Origin: Candidatus Rifleibacteriota bacterium
GTDB taxonomy: Bacteria; Riflebacteria; Ozemobacteria; Ozemobacterales; Ozemobacteraceae
Assembly (NCBI GenBank): GCA_022704885.1
Contig: JAKJFO010000203.1
Span: 1-7,427, forward strand
Reading direction: 5' to 3'
DNA: 7,427 nucleotides
The position numbers and the translations under genes were made by a program. Shown here in pieces: positions 1 to 6,296 of this stretch. Below the pieces are notes generated by a model. It was not told the origin of the DNA and did no database searches. It saw only the letters and a list, made by a program, of their open reading frames with translations. How positions within the stretch are numbered: the stretch's first letter is position 1; the number at the start of each line of letters is the position of its first letter.

Positions 1-54
1 AACCTGCCCGCGCCCGCCTGCTCTGCGAAGCGGGGTTATGGTAATCACCTGTAG

Positions 55-76
55 ATTCTGCGACTACGCGCAGAAT
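55..76. repeat. Small palindrome in the left-edge spacer
   Basis: ATTCTGCG and CGCAGAAT form a perfect 8-bp inverted repeat around a 6-base loop. It lies in the 190-base gene-free left edge, outside the amylase terminator. Its form resembles the dispersed palindromic intergenic repeats common in many bacterial genomes, but one window cannot show copy number. I see no gene in bases 1-116. Confidence 0.4.
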
Positions 77-105
77 GACATTGACAGGCTGCGCAGTCAC
101 TCCTT

Positions 106-145
106 GTCTAAAACAACCGACCGGCAGATCGATTCTGCCGGTCGG
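106..145 (-). terminator. Intrinsic terminator of the alpha-amylase gene
   Basis: A perfect 12-bp inverted repeat (CCGACCGGCAGA at 117-128, TCTGCCGGTCGG at 134-145) surrounds a 5-base loop. Read on the minus strand, the stem is followed by TTGTTTTA, a moderate U tract. It sits 47 bases after the amylase stop codon, in the right orientation to end that transcript. The plus-strand side has only a weak T run, so it is chiefly a minus-strand terminator. Confidence 0.75.
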
Positions 146-191
146 TCGGGTTTATCTGAGAAAATCCGCGTAATTTGCGGTTAACTCTTCA

Positions 192-1517
192 TCAGCGTCG
201 ATTTCTGGTCGTAACCGTTTTCGCCCAGACTGCATACTGGTCACCGCTTGCTGCCAGCTTGAAAGAGGCATCAGGTGACCAGTCTTTGCCGCCGAGTTTT
301 ACGGCGACCTTATCATCGATTATCGCTGCATAAAGACCGTCTTCGGCCTTGATGATTTCGACCTTGCTGGTGCTGTTGATTTTGTTCTGCTTGCGGATGG
401 CAATCAATTTCTGAATCTGCGCGTAGAGGTTCCAGTCGTAGGCGTGTTCCCAGAATACGCATGGAATACCGGGGTGCGTAAGAATATAGGCATAACCCTG
501 CATGACCTTTTTGTCAGGAAATGGCCAGTGGCTCTGCTGTGAGCCGGTATCATGATTATCGAGAAAAGTTACCGCGCGTGAAGGCCACCAGCCGATCAGA
601 CCGGTCGGTTTGCCGTCTTTATCGCGCAAACGCCAGTATTCACCATGAACGGCAACCTGCAAAATGCCTTTGGTGGTGAAGTCAAACAAGCAGGCGACCT
701 TGCTGGAGTTACCGTCGAGCCAGTTGCAAAGCTCTTTTCGATGGCCATCCTGATTGGGGTTCAGCGATGAACCCTGGTATGACATGTTGGTCCAGACTTC
801 GCCAACCGAAAAAGCCGGGCTGGTCTTTTCATCATAATAACCGGCATATTTACTGGCATAACCCTTGGAATAATCATAACGCCAGGCCTTGAAACCAAGC
901 TTTTTAAGCCAGTTCATCCATTCGGCGATGTCTTCTCTGACCTTGTCGTTAGTATGATCAAGGTCGGGCGCAGCGTGATAGCCGTCACCCGTGTCGTTGT
1001 TGCCGGTGCCGCCATATTGGCCGCGGCAGACCGCCCACTGCTCCCACTTCGCTTTGCCTGACGCGAAGTGATAAATGTTCCAGATACCGTTGTTATCCTG
1101 CTTACCGGCGCAGCGGTGGTTGACCACTATATCGGCAACCGGCAGTATACCCTGAGCGTTAAGAGCTTTTAAAGCGGCTTCGAGCTGCTGCTGGTTACCG
1201 TAAAAAGTCGGATTATCAGTGCCGCCAAGGTCGTAATAATCGCCAGGAAGATAGCCCTGCGGACTGACAGAACGAGAAACCGGCGGGAACCAGACGAAAT
1301 CTGCACCAAGCGCCTTGATGCTCTCAGCCCGCTGTTCGATCAGGTTGTACCACTTACTCGGAGTACCACGAGCCTGACTGTTCCAGCCGAAGCCCTGCAA
1401 CATTACGCCGTTGGCCACTTTTGGCGGGGGATCTGCCATGACCGGTGCCAGGACTGTGAACACACAAAACAACGCCAGAATGAGCCAGAGCGAGGCATCT
1501 TTGCAAAAACTTCTCAT
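192..1517 (-). CDS. Secreted alpha-amylase, plant-type GH13
   Basis: A 441-residue enzyme that should hydrolyse internal alpha-1,4 bonds of starch or glycogen outside the cytoplasm. Residues 1-28 look like a Sec signal peptide: hydrophobic core at about 10-24, likely cleavage after VMA28. The GH13 barrel follows, with region I DIVVNH (129-134), region II AWRYD with nucleophile D215, region III GEVW with acid/base E240, and region IV DNHD with transition-state stabiliser D323. All three catalytic residues are present. The end (about 370-432, KVAVKLGG to YAVWAK) fits the C-terminal beta-sheet domain of plant-type amylases. Long stretches such as FDFTTKGIL and GYAYILTHPGIPC closely resemble barley amylase, placing it in the GH13_6-like group. 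The ATG has GGGAG 8 bases upstream. It appears to be monocistronic. Substrate preference beyond starch-like glucans cannot be read from the sequence. Confidence 0.95.
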   Translation of the reverse strand: MRSFCKDASLWLILALFCVFTVLAPVMADPPPKVANGVMLQGFGWNSQARGTPSKWYNLIEQRAESIKALGADFVWFPPVSRSVSPQGYLPGDYYDLGGTDNPTFYGNQQQLEAALKALNAQGILPVADIVVNHRCAGKQDNNGIWNIYHFASGKAKWEQWAVCRGQYGGTGNNDTGDGYHAAPDLDHTNDKVREDIAEWMNWLKKLGFKAWRYDYSKGYASKYAGYYDEKTSPAFSVGEVWTNMSYQGSSLNPNQDGHRKELCNWLDGNSSKVACLFDFTTKGILQVAVHGEYWRLRDKDGKPTGLIGWWPSRAVTFLDNHDTGSQQSHWPFPDKKVMQGYAYILTHPGIPCVFWEHAYDWNLYAQIQKLIAIRKQNKINSTSKVEIIKAEDGLYAAIIDDKVAVKLGGKDWSPDASFKLAASGDQYAVWAKTVTTRNRR

Positions 1518-1547
1518 TTTTCATGCTCCCTGGAGGGTGTATTTTAG

Positions 1548-1556
1548 ATTATACCA
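1548..1556 (-). promoter_or_regulatory. Extended -10 promoter of the amylase gene
   Basis: On the minus strand the sequence reads TGGTATAAT, a perfect -10 hexamer with the TGn extension, about 30 bases before the amylase ATG. No good -35 is visible at 17 bases, as expected of extended -10 promoters. Transcription should start near 1541, giving a leader of about 24 bases. Confidence 0.65.
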
Positions 1557-1708
1557 GAATTTCACCCCACAGAAAAGCCCTTAACACTGCCAGAATAATA
1601 CATTGGCCTTTTATATAAACGACTACGCGACGATCCTTCAGGGATCTAGCATTCAACCAGAAAGAATTATCCACAGATTATGTAGAGGCTTTCATTGTGC
1701 CGTTCTTT

Positions 1709-1748
1709 AATTTTTCCAAAAACTATCGGTGCAATCTGCGGAAAAATT
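1709..1748. repeat. AT-rich inverted repeat between the amylase and radical SAM genes
   Basis: AATTTTTCC (1709-1717) and GGAAAAATT (1740-1748) are perfect 9-bp inverted arms around 22 bases. It lies 50-89 bases past the stop of the KamA-like gene. It could slow polymerase, but the stem is A/T-rich and lacks a G/C core with a U tract, so I do not call it a terminator. The rest of this 280-base spacer (1518-1797) holds the amylase promoter, a short GATCC/GGATC hairpin near 1632-1646 and one perfect TTATCCACA 9-mer at 1667-1675. Confidence 0.35.
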
Positions 1749-1797
1749 GTCTTGAAAAATATAAACTAACCTCTAAAACAAGGTTCGGCGCTGAAAC

Positions 1798-3582
1798 TCA
1801 GAAGTAGTAGTAAATACTCTTGTAATCTTCCGGGTTTTCACCGAGTGTTTCGAGTTTTTTGAGATAATCGTATAATGCGAGATCTGCGTGAATGTATGAA
1901 GGAATATTGCTGATGTATTTTTCCCAGGGGTGAAACTCGTAAACACGGCGACCATCTGGCAGAATCGTCAGCAACAGATGGTTCTGCTCGGCTCGCAGGT
2001 AATTCTTGCCAAGCCCCGGCACGTTAAAGACCGGCTCGTCAGTTCTCGCCATACCAGGCAGCAGGCGCGCTTCTTCCCTGGCCTCCTGCTGCAGCCGCGC
2101 CAGCGGTACCCGGTAAAAATCGGTTTCCTGCTTGCCTTTGGCATTAAAAGTATAATAAGGTTCGACGCCAATCTGACGCAACCAGCGCCGCAGCACACTT
2201 ACCTCGTAGCGGCGACAGTTCTGAATCGTAAAAACTGTCTGGTTATAGCAGTAAAGACCGCGCCGCCGAAATTTTTGAATCGCTTCCATCGACTGTGGGG
2301 TGATTTCGGAACTGTGCTCAAAATGTGTAACAATGACGATTTCGCGCCGACCCGGCTGCTGGAAAGAAGCGATCAGGTCTGCCAGTTCGTCGGTTATTCG
2401 CTGCGGCAGCACTACCGGCGTGCGCGAACCGATGCGGATACGCCATACCGTCTCTATTCGAGAAAGACGTTCCAGAACATATCTGATCTTGTCATCAGTC
2501 ATCACCAGCGGGTCGCCACCAGTCACCAGAACCTCATTAACTGAGGGGTTGGTTGCTATCCAGTCGATGGCTGCGTCTATCTTATCTTTTGAAGCCATCG
2601 CACCCGGCGAATATACATCGTCGATTTCCCAGTTGCGCTGACAGTAAACACAGATCTGACTGCAGGTATTGTAAGGCTTGAACACGACAATTCGCGGGTA
2701 GCGTCTGGTTATCAGATCGATCGGTGAGGTATCGGTTTCACGCATAAAGTCAAGATCGCAAACCGACTGGTCGCGGCGGGCCAGAACGCCATCGACATAA
2801 CTCATCGGCGGAATCACCTGCGCCCGCACCGGCATGTCAACCAGTCTGCCGCTCTGATAGTCGAACAACGACGCATAATAAGGCGTGATGCCAAACGGCA
2901 TTCTTGCCGCCCGCGCCCGGTCTATCGCCTGCTTTTCATCAGGAGCAAGCTCAACCAGCTTTTCGAGCGTCGCTGAATCTCTGATAATATGCTCGAGTTG
3001 CCAGTGGTAGTCATCGAACTCAGCTTCAGTGCAGTCGAAATAGCTGATAATCCGCTGCCGGTTTTCATTGCGTTTCCCGATGATTACAGGATCGAGACCA
3101 CATATGTATTTTTTCATCGACGCATCGATCTTTTCGCAGAGTCGGTTGAGATAGCGGGACCGCGCAATTCCTGCCTCGCGGCCGGTTTTGTGAATCTTCA
3201 CTTCATCGCCATAAATGCCGGCTTTGCCGGCCATGCCGGCAAGAATTCGATAAACGTCTTCAAGAAAAGCGTCAGACAGGTTTACCGGAAGATTCTGCTC
3301 GTTCTTATGTGCCAGATCATACAGTATTTTAACCATGTCAAAGCCAGTCAGATGCGCACTGCGCCGCGTAAAAAACTGCCTGAAGGCACGCAGACAGGAA
3401 ATCCGCAACGCCACCTGCAGCCCACTTAACTTCAGCGCTTCATCAGCATTTGCTTCGATAAATCTGCGTGATTTTGCCAGAAATTTGTCACGCGCACTCT
3501 CATAATCAGGCGCTTCCAGCAAAATTTTATGCAAAGGCGGAAACGCCGAAAACATCAATTCAACTTTTTCTTTGCTGTACAC
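1798..3582 (-). CDS. KamA-like radical SAM/PLP aminomutase, possibly glutamate 2,3-aminomutase
   Basis: A 594-residue cytoplasmic enzyme of the lysine 2,3-aminomutase family, which uses SAM, a 4Fe-4S cluster and PLP to move an alpha-amino group to the beta carbon. Visible motifs are the cluster ligands CSQICVYC (C307, C311, C314), the SAM-site GGDP (355-358), the family strand GSRTPVVLPQRI (385-396) and a PLP-lysine segment VPGLGK (K526). Aligned from memory with the clostridial lysine enzyme, the two aspartates that hold the lysine side chain (D293, D330) fall at K482 and N520. A Lys/Asn pair is what is reported for glutamate 2,3-aminomutase. The product could thus be beta-glutamate, an osmolyte. 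Typical members are about 400-470 residues; this one has a long N-terminal region (about 1-250) with no motif I recognise. Start is GTG with GGAG 5 bases upstream. No beta-lysine acetyltransferase gene is adjacent. Family is secure; substrate is inference. Confidence 0.88.
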   Translation of the reverse strand: MYSKEKVELMFSAFPPLHKILLEAPDYESARDKFLAKSRRFIEANADEALKLSGLQVALRISCLRAFRQFFTRRSAHLTGFDMVKILYDLAHKNEQNLPVNLSDAFLEDVYRILAGMAGKAGIYGDEVKIHKTGREAGIARSRYLNRLCEKIDASMKKYICGLDPVIIGKRNENRQRIISYFDCTEAEFDDYHWQLEHIIRDSATLEKLVELAPDEKQAIDRARAARMPFGITPYYASLFDYQSGRLVDMPVRAQVIPPMSYVDGVLARRDQSVCDLDFMRETDTSPIDLITRRYPRIVVFKPYNTCSQICVYCQRNWEIDDVYSPGAMASKDKIDAAIDWIATNPSVNEVLVTGGDPLVMTDDKIRYVLERLSRIETVWRIRIGSRTPVVLPQRITDELADLIASFQQPGRREIVIVTHFEHSSEITPQSMEAIQKFRRRGLYCYNQTVFTIQNCRRYEVSVLRRWLRQIGVEPYYTFNAKGKQETDFYRVPLARLQQEAREEARLLPGMARTDEPVFNVPGLGKNYLRAEQNHLLLTILPDGRRVYEFHPWEKYISNIPSYIHADLALYDYLKKLETLGENPEDYKSIYYYF

Positions 3583-3672
3583 TGTTTCTCCAGACAGAGC
3601 AATTTCTTAAAATATGGCGATTTTCTTTAAAAAACCAAGAAATTATGCAAAATTTATAGCTTATTCACCATT

Positions 3673-3701
3673 AGCATAACATATATGCCGTTTTTATTCA
3701 A
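3673..3701 (-). promoter_or_regulatory. Candidate promoter for the KamA-like gene
   Basis: On the minus strand TTGAAT (3696-3701) and TATGCT (3673-3678) are separated by 17 bases, each matching the sigma70 consensus at four of six positions. Transcription would begin about 85 bases before the GTG start. Other A/T-rich -10-like strings lie closer to the gene (around 3640-3660), so the exact site is uncertain. Confidence 0.35.
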
Positions 3702-3765
3702 TTACCATGATTTTTGCTAGGTAAAGATTCAGTTATGAGTGGAATCATTATTGTGAGTGCGCAGA

Positions 3766-3919
3766 CAGGGATCTCATAAGCGAAAACTTCGAGCCAGGCA
3801 ATATTGACGCAAAGCCATAGCTATATACCATAAATTGCGTCTGGTGAGAGTTGTAGCGTTGAGTCCCTAAAGGGATCCGCATCTCTAACGGCTGAAGCCG
3901 TAAGAGCTGCCGAATCCTG
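3766..3919 (+). ncRNA. Compact foldable element upstream of the zinc-ribbon gene (possible structured leader)
   Basis: About 155 bases that fold into nested, mutually compatible helices: TCTCA (3772-3776) with TGAGA (3845-3849); CGAA/TTCG hairpin (3781-3791); CCA plus GACGCAA (3794-3796, 3806-3812) with TTGCGTC plus TGG (3835-3844); TCCC/GGGA hairpin (3864-3875); CTCT plus ACGGC (3883-3892) with GCCGT plus AGAG (3897-3906). CAGG-G-AT (3766-3772) and ATCCTG (3914-3919) can close the whole. No gene occupies 3583-4007. The string GACGCAAAGCC is identical to the core of cyclic-di-GMP-I riboswitches and GCTGCCGAA resembles their 3' end, but the usual GNRA-capped second hairpin is missing. It may be a degenerate riboswitch, another leader RNA or a dispersed palindromic repeat. 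A candidate -10 lies downstream (3963-3971), so it may not even be in the gene's transcript. Confidence 0.35.
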
Positions 3920-3962
3920 CCGAGAGCCCGGGTGCGAAATGTAATATGTTTAAATCTTGTTA

Positions 3963-3978
3963 TGGTATATTCATACCA
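3963..3978 (+). promoter_or_regulatory. Extended -10-like site inside a palindrome
   Basis: TGGTATATT (3963-3971) matches an extended -10 element. It sits within a perfect 6-bp palindrome, TGGTAT (3963-3968) and ATACCA (3973-3978), which could be an operator. It is 30 bases before the ATG of the zinc-ribbon gene. No convincing -35 is present. The amylase promoter shares the same TGGTATA core. Confidence 0.35.
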
Positions 3979-4007
3979 GGACAGGACTATCTTTTAGAGG
4001 AAAACTG

Positions 4008-5156
4008 ATGAGTATTGCTGATAACCCAACGATCGCCATTATTATTGGCGTGATTTTCGTTGTTCTGTTCATCTGGGCAAACCGTTGTTCCAGTTGTGGA
4101 AAGATGTTCACCTGCGAACTCACAAGCCGCAGTCAAACTTCAGAAGGTTATCAAAGCTCATGGAAATATGATGAAGACTCGAAGCGGGCAAAACACGTTC
4201 GCAGCTATAGATATAGCTACAATGAAACCTATACCTGCAGTAAGTGCGGACATTCATACAGCAGATCAACCTCGAGTTCATATCCGTTGCCCTGTGGCTA
4301 TTTTCTCTCAGCCGCCGAAAGAAAGGCTCAGGCCGAGGCTGAGCCGCCAAAACCTCGCAGCTGGTATAACCCGTTGCGCTGGCTTGCCTGGCTGTCTTTC
4401 AAAAGAGTATTCGTAGCAGCTGTTGTCTTATTTATCGCTTTCACTGCCGGTTTTGTAATTCATGACCCTGAAGTTCTCCAGTATCCAACCCATTTTCAAG
4501 ACTACCTTGAAGACTATGCCGAGTCGTGGCTCGGCATCTTTTCAATTAACAAAACCATCAAACGGCGTACACAGGTCGAAGTCGTTGCCGGCAGTTGGCA
4601 TGCAGAACGCTGCGTCTACGAATACCAGAGAATCGAAGGCGAATGTTGGGCAACAGATATGCCTGATGGCGCCACTGTAATAGAGAAAACTACAAAAATG
4701 CGGTCGGTGCCGACATATTCTTACAGTAACATCAATACTGCCAAGGAAGCACCAGCTGACTGGGTGAAGTATACTCATGACAGATGGCAGTTTGTAAAAA
4801 CTCTCTTTGCTTCAGGAACCGACCTGCCGGTAGTTTACCCAGACAATCCCTGTAAGCCTGTCATATCAGGCGAGGCAGTCGGCGAAATCGCCTATGGCAC
4901 TCGTAAAGCCGATGACACTTCGCTTGCTTTTTTCGTAACGCTGCGAGAAAAATCGACAGGCCTTTCGGTGACTGCCGGTGCTGCATATTATATGCGCGTC
5001 GCTGATCGTCAATTCAAGATTGCCAGCAAAATGAGTGAGGCCGATTACCGCTACCTGATGGAACAGCGTGGCAAACCCCTCACTGCCAGGCTGGTAAAAT
5101 ACTCATTTTCAGACACTGCCAATTTCTGGGTCTACGTCGACGAATACCCGCAGTGA
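4008..5156 (+). CDS. Two-helix membrane protein with a split zinc ribbon, function unknown
   Basis: A 382-residue inner-membrane protein. Hydrophobic helix 1 spans about residues 8-25 and helix 2 about 134-152. Between them CSSC (C27, C30) and CSKC (C77, C80) form the four ligands of a zinc ribbon with a Ser/Tyr/Arg-rich 46-residue insert. The loop is rich in Lys/Arg and the segment after helix 2 is acidic, so the ribbon is probably cytoplasmic and the roughly 230-residue C-terminal part external. That part has a Trp/Glu-rich pattern (EVVAGSWHAER at 191-201, CWATDMPDGATVIEK at 213-227) like other bacterial zinc-ribbon membrane proteins of unknown role. I chose ATG 4008 because AGAGG lies 7 bases upstream; the frame is open 17 codons further with no ribosome site. 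No operon partner is adjacent. Confidence 0.85.
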   Translation: MSIADNPTIAIIIGVIFVVLFIWANRCSSCGKMFTCELTSRSQTSEGYQSSWKYDEDSKRAKHVRSYRYSYNETYTCSKCGHSYSRSTSSSYPLPCGYFLSAAERKAQAEAEPPKPRSWYNPLRWLAWLSFKRVFVAAVVLFIAFTAGFVIHDPEVLQYPTHFQDYLEDYAESWLGIFSINKTIKRRTQVEVVAGSWHAERCVYEYQRIEGECWATDMPDGATVIEKTTKMRSVPTYSYSNINTAKEAPADWVKYTHDRWQFVKTLFASGTDLPVVYPDNPCKPVISGEAVGEIAYGTRKADDTSLAFFVTLREKSTGLSVTAGAAYYMRVADRQFKIASKMSEADYRYLMEQRGKPLTARLVKYSFSDTANFWVYVDEYPQ

Positions 5157-5177
5157 AGATTCAAATTATTTGCGGGT
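5146..5177 (+). terminator. Weak stem over the stop codon of the zinc-ribbon gene
   Basis: ACCCGCA (5146-5152) and TGCGGGT (5171-5177) form a 7-bp stem around an 18-base loop that contains the TGA stop. It is followed by GTT and A-rich sequence rather than a U tract, so termination would be weak. It could separate this gene from the strong promoter that begins just downstream. Confidence 0.25.
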
Positions 5178-5180
5178 GTT

Positions 5181-5231
5181 AAAAAATATTTTAAAAATTG
5201 TTTGACTTTAGATAGGGCTTTGCGATATGAT
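5181..5231 (+). promoter_or_regulatory. rRNA-grade promoter with UP element driving the large RNA
   Basis: TTGACT (5202-5207) and TATGAT (5226-5231) are 18 bases apart, each matching consensus at five of six positions. Immediately upstream, AAAAATATTTT followed by an A tract (5182-5197) fits the alpha-subunit UP element consensus AAAWWTWTTTT. Such complete UP elements mark rRNA-class promoters. Predicted start is near G5238, exactly where the terminal helix of the RNA begins. Confidence 0.8.
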
Positions 5232-5250
5232 AAAAAAGTTGAACGAAGCA

Positions 5251-5263
5251 GATCTTTGACAAT
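5251..5263 (+). promoter_or_regulatory. boxA-like antitermination element in the large RNA leader
   Basis: GATCTTTGACAAT closely resembles the boxA of rRNA operon leaders (E. coli GCTCTTTAACAA; many phyla have TCTTTGA-type variants), which recruits NusB/NusE so long untranslated RNAs escape Rho. It starts about 13 bases after the predicted transcription start. In the folded RNA its core, 5254-5262, forms a 9-base bulge between two end-to-end helices. Confidence 0.55.
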
Positions 5264-6296
5264 AGAATCGGTGGCCGCAAGGCAAATACTTCTGAGCTCC
5301 GGCAGGTTTCAGGCAGTTATCCAAAGATGGGCGCAGATGTCTGGTGACAGGCAAAACGAACCGGAAGGGAACAAATAACCTCGGGTAACGTGAAACTGAA
5401 GAAGAAGTATAGGTCGAAAGGCGAAAAATCCATGGGGGGAGGGCTCCGCATCGTCGGAGAAACCAACTATGACAGCAGAAAAACTCCAGGAGGGTTTCGA
5501 ACCCTGAAGGAGGAAGGATTTATCCAGGGCTGTTATAGCCAGATACCCCGAAGGACAAAAGGTCAGGAGAGTTGTAATCGCGGAGTCGGGGTGAAACCTG
5601 ACAACGTAGGAGACGCTCTGAACCGGGAGCAAAGCTTCAAGGTTTGACTGAATCTCAAGATGGAAACCGGCTGCTTGCAGCAAGGGGCCAGGAAGAGCCA
5701 GGGTCGGGCGAACGTAAGTTCGATGGCCAGGCAGTGGGAACTGCCAGTGATTTCTGGAAGAAGACCGTGTAGAGACAGTAACAACGAAGGAGCAGGGCAG
5801 CTGGAAACAGTTGTCGATCGGCTCAGGGTAAAGCTCTGTAGATCATGACCCTGCAAGTGCCAGCGGGGCGGAATAAACCCGCAAGCTATCAAAGACGCAG
5901 GTTCTGCTGAGAGGTTGAGAAAACCTGGGAGCGGAACGCGACAGGGCCGGAATCCTGTCTGTCACGTCCGGTAGTGAAGGCGCTAAGAGGGAAAGAACCT
6001 AAGAAGGCGTTGGTGTTATCCAACCAATGAAAGTGTGTGTTGAACCTTGAAGTCGGCAGAAGTCAAAAAGAGGATAGAAAGACTTGTTAACTCCAGTCTG
6101 GTGATTGTATCGAAGGCCTCGAAGGCGATGAACGCCTTAGGCTTGGCGTAACCAATGTGCGTCATAGTGCAGTTGCGTTAACACTCTAGATGGCATGTAA
6201 CGACACGAAGGGGTAACCGGAAGCGGTGACGCGACTGGTAACCACCCACTGATAGGTCTTCAGGAAGGGAAACCGATTCTAATCTGCAAGTTCAAT

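Noticed and set aside
1667..1675. Perfect DnaA box TTATCCACA as part of a replication origin
   Set aside because: A single box with no cluster, no AT-rich unwinding element pattern and no dnaA or dnaN nearby; the 9-mer can occur by chance or in dispersed repeats.
1930..3429. Plus-strand frames at 1930-2544, 2300-2641 and 2989-3429
   Set aside because: They are antisense to the well-supported KamA-like gene and show no protein family features.
3957..4007. Earlier start for the zinc-ribbon protein
   Set aside because: The extra 17 residues include no ribosome site, and they overlap the palindrome and candidate -10; ATG 4008 has AGAGG at proper spacing and begins the first membrane helix cleanly.
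5309..5892. Several open frames of 62-124 codons on both strands (5309-5683 and 5563-5892 minus; 5390-5647 and 5660-5848 plus)
   Set aside because: They overlap each other, have no ribosome sites or family signatures, and cover the helices of the structured RNA. They are best explained as chance frames.
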